A stretch of 58,743 nt of DNA from Fen-1077 sp050014355 (GCA_050014355.1 JBEKDL010000001.1:1-58743), one strand, 5' to 3'. Positions 49,476-58,743 are shown, numbered from the stretch's first letter. Made by a program: numbers and translations. Notes: generated by a model from the letters alone, not told the origin.

Positions 49476-50786
49476 ATGAAGAATATTCCATCATTTAAAG
49501 TTATAAACAAGCTGCTGGCAATAGGACTGGTCAGGCGTGTCAGGGCCTCATTATTCATTCAGCGCGTATCCCTGACGCTGATAACTCGTATATTGATTCT
49601 GATAATCGGTTTCGTCTTGGGCGTCATCACCGCGCGTTACCTGGGGCCGGAGGGGAGGGGCATATATGCGGTTACAGCCTCCATCGTGGCCATGGGGACG
49701 CAGTTCGGTAACCTGGGATTGCACGCTGCCAACACATATTTTATCGCCAGGGACCGTAACCGGCTCGGGACGATAACCGGCAATACGCTCTGGGTGAGTC
49801 TCATCGGCGGGACTATTATCGCTCTTATCGCCACGGGTATTCTTTATTTCCGACCGGAGCTTGCGTCGGGCGTTTCTATTAAGTATGTGATAATCGGTGT
49901 CGTGGGTATCCCTTTCACCCTGTTGGTTCTGCTCGGCCAGAACATCCTGCTGGGTATACAGAGAATCAAGGTCCTGAACGTCTTTGAGTTCATCCAGGCT
50001 ATCATCAATGTCCTGGTCGTCGTTATCTTGCTGGTTCTTTTAAAAGAAGGCGTTCTTTCATTGATAGCGTTCACAACAATCATGACGTTTTTATACGGCG
50101 CTTTGGTTTTTTGGTATTTGTGGCGCATTGAAAAGAACGGGCTCGGGTTCACCCCTTCTCTGTTAAAGCAAATGGCGCGCTACGGATTCAAGGCTTACCT
50201 GGCGGCGTTGTTCAGTTTTCTCGTCATACGTCTCAATATGTTGATGGTCAACTCCATGCTCGGTACAGAGCAGGCCGGGATTTATTCCATCGCTACGAAT
50301 GCCGGGGATATCTTATTAATGATACCAGCGTCCATCGGCATGATACTGTTTCCCCATGTTTCCGCGATGAGCGAGGGCGGATGGGTTCACAGTAAAAGAG
50401 TAGCCAGGGCAACCGCGATTGTAATGGGGGCGGCCTGCATTTTTGTAGCGATAATAGCCAGGCCTTTTATCACGTTCTTCTATGGACAGGCGTTTTCCAG
50501 AGCGGCTGACGCTCTTCTGTGGCTGTTGCCAGGGGTTTTCTTTTTAAGTATAGAAACTATTATCGTCATGTATTTGGTTGCCACCGGACTTCCCAAGTTT
50601 GTGCCTTTATCCTGGGTTATAGCGTTGATATTTAATGTTACTGTAAACATGTTTTTAATTCCCCGATTGGGAATTAATGGAGCTGCAATAGTTTCTTCAA
50701 TGACATATACTTTTGTGTTTATATTAATACTTGTTCGTTTCATAAAATCGGCAAAAAATACTCGGGAAAAGGCAAGATTTTGGTAA
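49476..50786 (+). CDS. Polysaccharide flippase (Wzx/MOP superfamily)
   Basis: A 436-residue membrane protein with about 12-14 hydrophobic segments and short loops, matching the MOP exporter (Wzx/RfbX, MurJ-like) fold. The start includes LITRILILIIGFVLGVITARYLGPEGRGIYAVTAS, with the LGPEGRG motif common to Wzx-like flippases. Would move the lipid-linked glycan to the outer leaflet for the oligosaccharyltransferase or for polymer assembly. Confidence 0.88.
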   Translation: MKNIPSFKVINKLLAIGLVRRVRASLFIQRVSLTLITRILILIIGFVLGVITARYLGPEGRGIYAVTASIVAMGTQFGNLGLHAANTYFIARDRNRLGTITGNTLWVSLIGGTIIALIATGILYFRPELASGVSIKYVIIGVVGIPFTLLVLLGQNILLGIQRIKVLNVFEFIQAIINVLVVVILLVLLKEGVLSLIAFTTIMTFLYGALVFWYLWRIEKNGLGFTPSLLKQMARYGFKAYLAALFSFLVIRLNMLMVNSMLGTEQAGIYSIATNAGDILLMIPASIGMILFPHVSAMSEGGWVHSKRVARATAIVMGAACIFVAIIARPFITFFYGQAFSRAADALLWLLPGVFFLSIETIIVMYLVATGLPKFVPLSWVIALIFNVTVNMFLIPRLGINGAAIVSSMTYTFVFILILVRFIKSAKNTREKARFW

Positions 50787-50861
50787 AATGATTTTAATTA
50801 AGTTACCACTTCTGCGGTGGTTGAGTTTTTATGTATAATATTATTGACTTGGAGAAATACG

Positions 50862-52328
50862 ATGCGGATTTGTCTTATTAACCCGTTATATGGTGCTAAT
50901 TCTTCGATAAGTTATAGTCCTCCGTTAGGGTTGGCTTACATTGCCAGTTCCCTGGAGAAGAACGGGCATCAAATTAAAATCATCGACCGGGTATCACTCA
51001 AATATAAGGATGGAGAAATTGGTCTTGGAGAACTCGATAAAAAAACCGAAAAAGAAATATTAAATTTCGAGCCGAATCTTATCGGCATCGGAGCGATGAC
51101 AATACAGATTTATGACACTCAGCGAGTGGCAAGGTTGATTCGAAGCATTCCTGGAGGGAAGAATTATCCTCTGATTGCCGGGGGTTTTCACCCTACAGCG
51201 GAGCCTGAGTTGACGTTAAAAGAATGCCCGGAAATAGATGCGGTTTGCCAGGATGAAGGGGAGTTGACGATGCTTAAACTGGCGTCCGGAGAAAGCTATG
51301 AAAACGTTGATGGGATGACATTTAAAAAAAACAACCAGGTGCTTTCTACCGGAGAGAAATGTCCGATAGCGGACCTAGATAATCTTCCTGTTCCGGCGCG
51401 GCACCTTTTGGATATGGAATTTTATACCCGCTTGAATGAGATAGTGATTCCTAATGTACCGGCCAGAGTGACAACGCTTATTACTTCCAGAGGATGTCCG
51501 TTTAGCTGCAGGTTCTGCGCCAATAAGCTTATTTACAAAACCGTACGATTCCATTCCGTAAAATATACTATAGACGAAATTTACTCCATATTGGAGAATT
51601 ATAAAGTTGAGGCTTTATATTTTGTAGATACAGAATTTCTAGCTAACCGTAAGAGGATTGAGTTACTATGTCATGAGTTGATTGACAGGAAATTGAATAA
51701 AAAGTTCAGGTGGGCTTGTAGTGCCCGGGTGGACTCGGTAAATGATAAGATATTGAAGCTTATGAAAAAAGCCGGGTGTTTTTTCATAAACTATGGTTTT
51801 GAATCAGGGTCCCAGAGAATGCTTGATTCGATGAACAAAAAAACAACCGTAGAACAAAATTCAGGGGCAGCCATGCTCACCAATAAAGCTCACATTTTGG
51901 TTAATTCTGCCTTTATTACAAACCTGCCGGGAGAAAATGAAGACGATTTAATAGCCACGATGCAATTTATCAAGAATACAAAAATATATTGTACCGGGCT
52001 AAATAACCTGTTGCCTTTGCCCGGGAGTCCTTATTATACCGAGCTTTTTAAAAATGGGGTTTTAACCTATTCTGATAAGTTATGGGAAGAAATTGGAGCG
52101 CTGCAATCTCTGGACTCGATCAAGATTTTCTCTGACATGCCGAAAGATAGATTTATCAAGCTATCCAGAGCGATAAACGAAATGATTGCCAGGAACAATA
52201 CTAAAAATTATATCCGTGCTAATTGGTTTAGATATCCATATCGTTCCGCGAAAAGGCTTTTGGAGCTTATTGTATTAGATTTATATCATATATCGGGGCG
52301 TATCCTTCCATGGAAGAAAAAGCAATGA
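50862..52328 (+). CDS. B12-binding-domain radical SAM protein
   Basis: A 488-residue protein. The N-terminal region (MRICLINPLYGANSSISYSPPLGLAYIASSLEKNGHQI) is the cobalamin-binding-like Rossmann domain. The radical SAM core has C-x3-C-x2-C at Cys212, Cys216 and Cys219 (SRGCPFSCRFC). ATG at 50862 has GGAGAAATAC upstream. Such enzymes methylate unreactive carbons or rearrange sugars and lipids; the substrate is probably a glycan part, as in its neighbours. A corrinoid demand links it to the salvage operon at the start of the window. The gene is noticeably more AT-rich than the flanks. Confidence 0.88.
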   Translation: MRICLINPLYGANSSISYSPPLGLAYIASSLEKNGHQIKIIDRVSLKYKDGEIGLGELDKKTEKEILNFEPNLIGIGAMTIQIYDTQRVARLIRSIPGGKNYPLIAGGFHPTAEPELTLKECPEIDAVCQDEGELTMLKLASGESYENVDGMTFKKNNQVLSTGEKCPIADLDNLPVPARHLLDMEFYTRLNEIVIPNVPARVTTLITSRGCPFSCRFCANKLIYKTVRFHSVKYTIDEIYSILENYKVEALYFVDTEFLANRKRIELLCHELIDRKLNKKFRWACSARVDSVNDKILKLMKKAGCFFINYGFESGSQRMLDSMNKKTTVEQNSGAAMLTNKAHILVNSAFITNLPGENEDDLIATMQFIKNTKIYCTGLNNLLPLPGSPYYTELFKNGVLTYSDKLWEEIGALQSLDSIKIFSDMPKDRFIKLSRAINEMIARNNTKNYIRANWFRYPYRSAKRLLELIVLDLYHISGRILPWKKKQ

Positions 52329-52345
52329 AAGAAGGTGATCGGCTA

Positions 52346-53164
52346 ATGGAGTCTAACGGGGAAAATAAGACGGCGTCAATTAAGCAACAATTCCGCGATT
52401 TCTATTCCTATGAAGATGCTACCCTGGGCAGGAAGTATGTGGCTACTCCGTTCGGTTCCGGAGAGTTCTTCGAACAAACAGAAAAATATCGGTATACCCT
52501 TTACCCATATTTACCGGAATTAATGGAGTTTGATAAACACAGGGGTGAAAAGGTTCTTGAAATAGGAGTTGGTGAAGGAGTCGACCATAACCAGTTTGCG
52601 AAAAACGGCGCAGAGCTATCCGGTATCGACCTGACCCCGAGACACATTGATATAACCAGGAGACGGCTGGAAAAACTCGGGCTAAAATCTAACCTTAACG
52701 TCGCTGATGCCGAGAATCTGCCTTTTGATGATGATACTTTTGATCTGGTATATAGCTGCGGCGTGTTGTTTCTTGTTCCGGATATCCAGCGCGCCATCAA
52801 AGAAATTTACAGGGTCTTGAAACCCGGCAGCAAAGTTATTGCGCTATTTTATAACAAAGACTCATTCCAATATTATCTTAAAATTTTACTGTGGCATGGT
52901 GTCGTTCAGGGTGAATTACAGTATCTTACCCCTGACAAATTAAAGAGCTGGTACGCAGGCGATGGATTCGGCTATCCGCCGTTACGGTATCTTAACAAAA
53001 GAGACCTGAAAAACCTGTTCGATAGTTTTCACGACCTTAGTTTTCATCTGACCACGCTGACACCGGACCAGATACCGGCATTATCCAACTATTTCTCTAA
53101 AAAAGCACTTGACTTGCTGTCTCGGTACTTCGGCTATTACATTACGCTCAAAGCTTTTAAATAA
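52346..53164 (+). CDS. SAM-dependent methyltransferase (group 2 of 4)
   Basis: A 272-residue class-I methyltransferase: LEIGVGEGVDHNQFAKNGAE, GIDLTPRHIDITRRRLE, DAENLPFDDDTFDLVYS and REIYRVLKPGSKV-like segments (here KEIYRVLKPGSK). ATG at 52346 is chosen for the very strong GAAGGTGATC, 6 bp upstream; earlier in-frame ATGs at 52310 and 52325 overlap the radical SAM gene. Likely partner of the radical SAM enzyme in sugar modification. Confidence 0.87.
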   Translation: MESNGENKTASIKQQFRDFYSYEDATLGRKYVATPFGSGEFFEQTEKYRYTLYPYLPELMEFDKHRGEKVLEIGVGEGVDHNQFAKNGAELSGIDLTPRHIDITRRRLEKLGLKSNLNVADAENLPFDDDTFDLVYSCGVLFLVPDIQRAIKEIYRVLKPGSKVIALFYNKDSFQYYLKILLWHGVVQGELQYLTPDKLKSWYAGDGFGYPPLRYLNKRDLKNLFDSFHDLSFHLTTLTPDQIPALSNYFSKKALDLLSRYFGYYITLKAFK

Positions 53165-53184
53165 AAAAGAGGAAAGAACATCAC

Positions 53185-53700
53185 ATGAACAAGCCAAAAA
53201 ATTTGCTATTAGACGGGTTCAATAGTGAAGTGTTCGAATTGAAGCCGCAGAAGATTCTCTTTATCTATGACAAAGAAAAGAGCTATGAAAAATATTCCGG
53301 CTTTATTGACAAAATGAAAGAAAAATTTCCGGGATGGACCTTTACCCTGTATGACACTTCAACCATCAAGAATAATAAATTAAAGGAAAAGTACGCCCTC
53401 GTTATTCCTGTTGAGCCTTATGACATAGATGGGACGGTCCGGCCTGCCTTAGAGCGGTTAGCCTTAAGGACCGATATGCGATTTTATTTGATATATGAAG
53501 ACACCTACGGTTATATAAGGTTGGCTGGAAAATGGGACTTATTTTATCGCCTTTACATCAAAAAAATTATCGTGTATTTGTATTTATTATTCGGTTTTAT
53601 TTTTATCATAGTCCCTTGCCATATATTCTATATCGTGACGGTTCTTATAAATTACCTTCAGGGCTTCTTTCTTAAAGGTAAAATGGGTTCGCAACGATAG
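53185..53700 (+). CDS. Protein of unknown function with C-terminal membrane hairpin
   Basis: A 171-residue product. The first 100 residues are soluble, with a Lys/Glu-rich start and a strand pattern (KILFIYDKEKSYEKY, YALVIPVEPYDIDG) that might be a Rossmann-like or glycosyltransferase-associated fold. Residues about 125-160 are very hydrophobic (IIVYLYLLFGFIFIIVPCHIFYIVTVL). No family recognised. AT-rich like its neighbours. Confidence 0.65.
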   Translation: MNKPKNLLLDGFNSEVFELKPQKILFIYDKEKSYEKYSGFIDKMKEKFPGWTFTLYDTSTIKNNKLKEKYALVIPVEPYDIDGTVRPALERLALRTDMRFYLIYEDTYGYIRLAGKWDLFYRLYIKKIIVYLYLLFGFIFIIVPCHIFYIVTVLINYLQGFFLKGKMGSQR

Positions 53701-53705
53701 ATACT

Positions 53706-54530
53706 ATGAACTTATTATTTTCGCAGGAGAGCGTATCCGGCTCCAAAAAATGGGGTCTTACTCCGTCTGAAATTCCAGAAAACATCTACGGCCATAAAAA
53801 GCGCCTGCTGTGGATAATGGAGAAGATAAATAAATACGCGTCTGATAGGCCGAAAAGCGATATTAAGGTCCTGGAAATAGGCTGTGGCACGGGTATTATG
53901 CTCAGTATCCCCCTGGCTTCACTTGGATATAATGTACTGGGAATCGATATAGATGAAAAAAGTGTAAATTTTGCTACCTCCGTGAACCCCTTTGAAAATG
54001 CGCAATTTCTATGCACTGATGCAGCCGAGCTTAAAGGCAATTATGACTTTATAATCCTGTCCGAGGTTTTGGAACATCTAGACGCGCCGGAATCATTACT
54101 GAAAATAAGTCATGGTTTATTAAGAGAGCAGGGCTTTTTGTTAATTTCCGTCCCCAACGGGTATGGCTGCTTTGAGTTTGAGCAATTCCTGTGGGAGAGG
54201 CTTAGGTTGGGTGAAGCGATAGAACGGCTCAAGATAATGTGGATTATAAGCATGCTTAAACAGAAACTTACAGGAAGAGAAGAATCCGCTCTTCTTTCTT
54301 CTTTTTCCACTTCGCCGCATGTTCAAAGGTTTACTTTGGGTAAGATTAAGCAAATGATAACAGCCGTCGGCTTTCGTATACTGGAAGTAGAAGGCAGCAC
54401 ACTTTTTGCCGGGAAATTCTCCAATCTACTTTTTACAGGCTTTAAACTCCCGGTAAAGATAAACAACGCCCTAGGGTCTTTTTTTAAATCAATAGCCAGT
54501 GGCTTCTATTTATGTTGCTGTAAAACATAA
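53706..54530 (+). CDS. SAM-dependent methyltransferase (group 3 of 4)
   Basis: A 274-residue class-I methyltransferase. VLEIGCGTGIMLSIPLA (motif I), IDIDEKSVNFATSVNPF, IILSEVLEHLDAPESLL and GFLLISVPNGYG are the standard SAM-fold parts, similar to UbiG/COQ5-like enzymes that act on lipid-linked or small substrates. Sequence is less like the other three. Final hydrophobic stretch (FYLCCC) unclear. Part of the AT-rich insert. Confidence 0.86.
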   Translation: MNLLFSQESVSGSKKWGLTPSEIPENIYGHKKRLLWIMEKINKYASDRPKSDIKVLEIGCGTGIMLSIPLASLGYNVLGIDIDEKSVNFATSVNPFENAQFLCTDAAELKGNYDFIILSEVLEHLDAPESLLKISHGLLREQGFLLISVPNGYGCFEFEQFLWERLRLGEAIERLKIMWIISMLKQKLTGREESALLSSFSTSPHVQRFTLGKIKQMITAVGFRILEVEGSTLFAGKFSNLLFTGFKLPVKINNALGSFFKSIASGFYLCCCKT

Positions 54531-54626
54531 ACCCCGAATAAACCAGTAAATAGCAGAATCAATCTTATATTTGCTCGGGTGTGAACATTATGACAGAATA
54601 TGGGCATAGAGAAGGAAAGGTAGTTG

Positions 54627-55406
54627 ATGTCTAAAGAGCTGCTCAAGGAAAGTGTCAGGGACTTCTGGGACAACGAGCCGTGTGGAACAGACCGTGCCAC
54701 GTTTGCCGAAGGCAGCCTAGAGTACTTCGAAGAAATTGAAAGCTACCGCTACCGCGTGGAGTCCTGCATTCATTCCTTCGCCCAGTTTACCAGGTGGCAC
54801 GGAAAAAAAATCCTTGAAGTGGGCTGCGGTTGCGGGACCGACCTTTTACAGTTTGCCCGGGCGGGCGCCGAGGTTTATGCTATCGACTTGAGTCCGCATT
54901 CGGCGGCGCTGGCTAAGCAGAGATTAAACCTCTATGGACTAAAAGGTGAAATTCAAGAAGCCGATGCCGAGCATCTCCCTTTCCCGGATGGCTACTTCGA
55001 CATGGTCTACTCCTGGGGTGTCCTGCACCATACGCCGGACACCGCGGCGGCTGTGAAGGAGATATACCGGGTCCTCAAGCCGGGCGGCCAAATAAGGGTG
55101 ATGGTGTACAACCGGCATTCCTGGATAGGCTTAAAGCTGTACTTGAGATGGGGCCTGCTGACCGGGAAAATATTTACACCGCTCTCCCGGATAACTGCCG
55201 AACATTTCGAGAGCCCCGGCACGAAAGCCTATACTCCCGGAGAGACGAGGAAACTTTTCTCCGTTTTTTCCGACCTTAAAATCCAGCCCATTTTGACTTA
55301 CTACGACTTTATTAAAGTGAAAGGGATATTTCCGCCGTCATGGCTGGTCAGGCTTTTGGGAGACCGGCGCGGTTGGTTCATGGCAATAAACGGGAAAAAG
55401 GTATAA
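54627..55406 (+). CDS. SAM-dependent methyltransferase (group 4 of 4)
   Basis: A 259-residue class-I methyltransferase. N-terminus VRDFWDNEPCGTDRATFAEGSLEYFEE resembles the gene at 48646; motifs ILEVGCGCGTDLLQFA, DMVYSWGVLHHTPDT and EIYRVLKPGGQIRVM follow. ATG at 54627 is preceded by AAGGAAAGG; a TTG directly before it is less likely. It returns to the GC-richer composition of the flanks, so it may mark the end of the AT-rich insert. Confidence 0.88.
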   Translation: MSKELLKESVRDFWDNEPCGTDRATFAEGSLEYFEEIESYRYRVESCIHSFAQFTRWHGKKILEVGCGCGTDLLQFARAGAEVYAIDLSPHSAALAKQRLNLYGLKGEIQEADAEHLPFPDGYFDMVYSWGVLHHTPDTAAAVKEIYRVLKPGGQIRVMVYNRHSWIGLKLYLRWGLLTGKIFTPLSRITAEHFESPGTKAYTPGETRKLFSVFSDLKIQPILTYYDFIKVKGIFPPSWLVRLLGDRRGWFMAINGKKV

Positions 55407-55543
55407 TACGGTCATCAATATAAATAAAGGGAGAAAATACAGACCTTAGTAAACAAATTATTTCTTTAAGTTATGTTTTATCACATTATCGAATCAACAC
55501 AGCATCTTGCGAGCTCGAATATGGTATACAATGCTCTTTTTCT

Positions 55544-57178
55544 ATGAGTACCAATATCTGTTTTTGCCTTGCATCCGATAAGGCCCTAGCTGAAGCGGTG
55601 CTACGGGATAAATTTCCTGGTATCTCTTTTAAAATACAATCTCCCTTGGAGTTGCGCCAGCAAAATGTATTTCGTTTCTTCCGTGGTTTCCGTTCTTATA
55701 AAATGGCCGTTTTTTTTACTTATGACCTTAGAGTGCAGCGCTCTCTTTTCCAATACTCATCAATCCTTACCTGGCTTTCCCGGAAAGGCGCCTATTTAGC
55801 TGATATGCAGGGAAAGATAGAAAAGGTTGGCTGGGGAGACCTGCTTTTTCGCTGTCTACCTGCGGTGATAATGCAGTTGTTTTCTCTCCCCTTTGAGATT
55901 ATCAGAATCAGAAAAAAACTACGGATTCTGGAAGAAAAGGAACCGAGCCCCCGCGCGTCCCTCCGAGAAAAACCAGGAGAAGCGATAAAACTGGCCTACC
56001 TGCGCACCGACCTTGTGTTCGGGACCAAGGCTGGTGGTTCGGTGGGGCATATCGCCGGGGTGGTCAATGGTTTTATTGAGAGGGGGTCTCAAGTCTTTAT
56101 CATCTCCACGGACAAACTGGAGCTTATTGATAAACAACAAACACCCCTTTATCCGGTGAAACCGAAAGCAAAGTACAACTTCCTTGCCGAGATACCGGAA
56201 ATGTATTACAATCGGGTCCTTTTCAAAACCGCCGGCTCCATCTTTAAAAAACAAAGTCCGAATCTAATTTATCAGAGATACAGCCTTAATAACTTTAGCG
56301 GGGTCGCTCTGGCCAGGGAGTTCCGGCTACCCTTCATCCTGGAATACAACGGCTCCGAGGTCTGGGTGGCCCGGAATTGGGGAAAACGCTTACGCTTTGA
56401 GAAGCTGGCCCTCCGGGTTGAGCTCCTGAACTTTCACGCTGCTGACCTGGTTACCGTGGTCTCTAATCCCTTAAAAGATGAACTTATCGAGAGAGGTATT
56501 CCGGCGGGTAAAATACTCGTTAATCCTAACGGAGTCGACCCGCAACGCTACCGGCCAGATATCGATGGCGGCCGGATAAGGCAGCAATACGGGCTTGAAG
56601 GTAAAACCATCGTCGGTTTCATCGGGACGTTCGGCAACTGGCATGGCGCCGAAGTGCTGGCCAAAGCGGCCGTGATACTTGTCCGCGAACTCAATTTACC
56701 GCCAGAGGTACATTTCCTTTTCATCGGTGATGGCGTGAAGCTGCCGGAAACAAAAAGAATTATCCGGGAAGGTAATATCGAAGAGCGGACGACGTTCACC
56801 GGCCTCGTCCCTCAGGAGCAGGGACCGGAATATCTGGCGGCCTGTGATATCCTCGTAGCGCCCCATGTGCCTAACCCGGACGGGTCTCCGTTCTTCGGTT
56901 CTCCGACAAAATTGTTCGAATATATGGCGATGGGTAAAGGTATCGTGGCCAGCGACCTCGACCAGATAGGTGAGGTTCTGGAGCACGGCAAGACAGCCTG
57001 GCTGGTAGAACCGGGTAACGCCGCTCAACTCGCTGACGGTATAACAAATTTGGTACAGGATGAAAAACTAAGGGGCTTACTGGGAAAAAACGCACGGGCG
57101 GAAGTGCTTGAGAAATATACGTGGCGGTCGCATGTGGCTAAAACGATAGCCAGACTCGGAGAGATATTGAAATCATGA
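55544..57178 (+). CDS. Family-4 glycosyltransferase with N-terminal extension
   Basis: A 544-residue GT-B enzyme. An extra N-terminal region (about 1-145) of no known domain precedes a GT4 fold: KLAYLRTDLVFGTKAGGSVGHIAGV, LEYNGSEVWVARNWG, PNGVDPQRYRPD, VGFIGTFGNWHGAEV, HFLFIGDGVKLPETK and PNPDGSPFFGSPTKLFEYMAMGKGIVASDL. Active-site acidic region is intact. Overlaps the next gene by 4 bp (ATGA), so they are translated together. Confidence 0.9.
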   Translation: MSTNICFCLASDKALAEAVLRDKFPGISFKIQSPLELRQQNVFRFFRGFRSYKMAVFFTYDLRVQRSLFQYSSILTWLSRKGAYLADMQGKIEKVGWGDLLFRCLPAVIMQLFSLPFEIIRIRKKLRILEEKEPSPRASLREKPGEAIKLAYLRTDLVFGTKAGGSVGHIAGVVNGFIERGSQVFIISTDKLELIDKQQTPLYPVKPKAKYNFLAEIPEMYYNRVLFKTAGSIFKKQSPNLIYQRYSLNNFSGVALAREFRLPFILEYNGSEVWVARNWGKRLRFEKLALRVELLNFHAADLVTVVSNPLKDELIERGIPAGKILVNPNGVDPQRYRPDIDGGRIRQQYGLEGKTIVGFIGTFGNWHGAEVLAKAAVILVRELNLPPEVHFLFIGDGVKLPETKRIIREGNIEERTTFTGLVPQEQGPEYLAACDILVAPHVPNPDGSPFFGSPTKLFEYMAMGKGIVASDLDQIGEVLEHGKTAWLVEPGNAAQLADGITNLVQDEKLRGLLGKNARAEVLEKYTWRSHVAKTIARLGEILKS

Positions 57179-58743
57179 AGCCGGCAGGGAAAATAAGGCG
57201 GGGGCTGGTATTTTTACTGGGTCGTGATGATAGCGCCTACCCATGGCACGTCCGCCTGCGGATTGCGGCTCAAGCGCTGGCCGAGCTCCTATCATGGAGA
57301 AAAAGAGGCTTCCGCCTGGCCGAAATCGATGACGATGCCTTTTTAAAAAAGCTCTCCGGATTTGAGACACTCGGGGATTTTTATACCCATATACGCCGCC
57401 GCAACAGGCCGGTGTTTTTTGCTTTCACTAACCGGGAAGACGTCGAGCGGTGTATTGCCAGATATGAAAGTCTTTATCCTCTGGCCACAGAACAGACGCT
57501 ATCGGCCGCCGGGCAAGTCCTTGGTCATATATTCGACCTGTTAGGCAGCGGCCCTAAAAAGGTATCCGGAGGCGTTAGCCAAAGCGGCTACGAGCCTTTA
57601 GACTGGCACACGGATTTTAAATCAGGTTACACATGGGATAAAGATACTTTCTATCGGGACATTCGATACGGACACTTAGCCGGCGTCGATGTTAAAGTGC
57701 CGTGGGAGCTCTCCCGCTGCCAGCATTTCCCTATGCTGGGCAAAGCCTATTGGCTTACTGGTGATGAAAAGTACGCCGGTGAGTTCGTCAAAGAGGTGGA
57801 TGACTGGATAGCGAATAATCCGGCAACCTTTGGCGTCAACTGGGCCTGTACCATGGATGTCGCCATACGGGCAGTCAACTGGCTCTGGGGATTGTATTTC
57901 TTAAGGGAATCCCCGGCGGTCAGCGATGAGTTCCTGGGCAAGTTCCTGAAAAGCCTTTATCTGCACGGGCGCTTCATCATGGGGAACCTGGAAAAAGACC
58001 CGTCCGGAAGAAACAGCAATCATTACCTTTCCGACCTTGCCAGTCTGGTCTACCTCGGTGTTCTGCTGCCGGAAGTCAAAGATACTCAAAAATGGCGGGA
58101 ACTCGGTATTAGTGAGATGTTGATTGAAGCAAAAAGACAGGTTTACCCGGACGGCGTCGACTACGAAGGTTCCATCAGCTATCACCGGCTGGTGGCGGAA
58201 ATCTTCCTTTCCGTGACCCTGCTCTGCCAGGCGAACGGCATCAGCTTCCCGGACTGGTATTTGAAACGCCTGGAGCAGATGCTCGAATTTGTGAAAAATT
58301 ACACCCGGCCGGACGGTAAAGCGCCGCAAATCGGGGATAGTGACGACGGCAGGCTCCATATCCTGGCGGACTACAGCAGGTGGGACCGCGCCGACCACAG
58401 GTACCTGCTCGCCACCGGCGCAGTGTTGTTCAACCGCCCTGATTTTAAACAGGCGTCCGGGGGATTTCACGAGGAAGCCTTCTGGCTGCTGGGAGAGGAG
58501 GGACAGCGTAAATACGAGGCATTATCAGCGCCGGTACCCGCGGTAACATCCCAACCATTTGCCAGCGGGGGATTCTATATCATGCGCCAAGACACGCTAT
58601 ATCTCATTACTGATTGTGTGAACCGGGAAACCACAGCCCCTTCTGGTCACCGCCACAACAGCCGATTGAGTTTTGAACTTTTTGCCTATGATAAAAGCTT
58701 TATCATCGACCCCGGGACATATCTTTATACCCCCGAGCCAGCG
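57175..58743 (+). CDS. Heparinase II/III-family protein, 3' end cut by window
   Basis: Open to the end of the window (523 codons visible, no stop). The ATG at 57175 overlaps the glycosyltransferase stop (ATGA). The visible part is an alpha/alpha toroid with several helical repeats (WELSRCQHFPMLGKAYWLTG, NSNHYLSDLASLVYLG, YEGSISYHRLVAEI) followed by the beginning of the beta-sandwich domain (HRHNSRLSFELFAYDKSFIIDPGTYLY). These are typical of uronate-polysaccharide lyases (heparinase/alginate lyase). No signal peptide is visible, so it may act inside the cell on a newly made uronate polymer. Confidence 0.85.
   Translation, partial: MKPAGKIRRGLVFLLGRDDSAYPWHVRLRIAAQALAELLSWRKRGFRLAEIDDDAFLKKLSGFETLGDFYTHIRRRNRPVFFAFTNREDVERCIARYESLYPLATEQTLSAAGQVLGHIFDLLGSGPKKVSGGVSQSGYEPLDWHTDFKSGYTWDKDTFYRDIRYGHLAGVDVKVPWELSRCQHFPMLGKAYWLTGDEKYAGEFVKEVDDWIANNPATFGVNWACTMDVAIRAVNWLWGLYFLRESPAVSDEFLGKFLKSLYLHGRFIMGNLEKDPSGRNSNHYLSDLASLVYLGVLLPEVKDTQKWRELGISEMLIEAKRQVYPDGVDYEGSISYHRLVAEIFLSVTLLCQANGISFPDWYLKRLEQMLEFVKNYTRPDGKAPQIGDSDDGRLHILADYSRWDRADHRYLLATGAVLFNRPDFKQASGGFHEEAFWLLGEEGQRKYEALSAPVPAVTSQPFASGGFYIMRQDTLYLITDCVNRETTAPSGHRHNSRLSFELFAYDKSFIIDPGTYLYTPEPA

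Noticed and set aside
1..58743. tRNA, rRNA, CRISPR or prophage genes
   Set aside because: I looked for conserved tRNA/rRNA motifs, integrases and phage structural genes and saw none.

Overview
The window is one continuous stretch of a strictly bacterial, probably anaerobic genome. A Dehalococcoidia-like member of the Chloroflexi is the best guess. This rests on a compact corrinoid-salvage operon (BtuFCD-CbiB-CobD-CobT-CobS-CobQ-CobU) behind a B12 riboswitch, an archaeal-type STT3/AglB oligosaccharyltransferase in a bacterial setting, a desulforedoxin-like protein, and the absence of lipid A or peptidoglycan genes. It is an inference from gene content; no rRNA or tRNA gene is present to anchor it.

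Layout. 1-285 is the tail of a response-regulator receiver gene. 390-9752 is the corrinoid uptake, nucleotide-loop and lower-ligand attachment operon, led by a short-form cobalamin riboswitch and a terminator. Many genes in it are coupled by 4-bp overlaps (GTGA, TTGA) and use TTG starts. 9742-14747 holds a GYD-domain gene with its own strong promoter, a SpoU-type RNA methyltransferase, and a run of VOC protein, zinc alcohol dehydrogenase, small zinc ribbon and split transketolase. Two related inverted-repeat elements sit at gene ends (7539-7661 and 14750-15147); the second carries a GIY-YIG nuclease gene. 15167-18337 holds an epimerase, a membrane coiled-coil protein, a desulforedoxin-like protein and a secreted GH12-like protein behind a helically phased repeat array.

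18422-31583 and 43067-58743 are two arms of a surface-glycan and protein-glycosylation locus. They contain nucleotidyltransferase, GT2 and GT4 glycosyltransferases, sugar epimerases, a cupin sugar isomerase, two UDP-GlcNAc 2-epimerases, two UDP-sugar dehydrogenases, AglB-like oligosaccharyltransferase, asparagine synthase-like amidotransferase, a flippase, radical SAM/B12 protein, four methyltransferases and a heparinase-like lyase cut by the window end. The stretch from about 50.8 to 54.6 kb is visibly more AT-rich than its surroundings.

Between the two arms, 31708-42807 is an accessory catabolic module. It has a double-length Lrp/AsnC regulator with a consensus promoter embedded in a palindrome, a uroporphyrinogen-decarboxylase-family protein, and a two-subunit molybdopterin enzyme that closely resembles pyrogallol-phloroglucinol transhydroxylase but has changed active-site positions. 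These are followed by a small FxLYD-like protein, a cupin, a family-5 ABC transporter (binding protein and two permeases, no ATPases) and a MarR regulator. This module is the strongest candidate for an undescribed pathway. The GIY-YIG inverted-repeat element is the strongest candidate for an undescribed mobile system.
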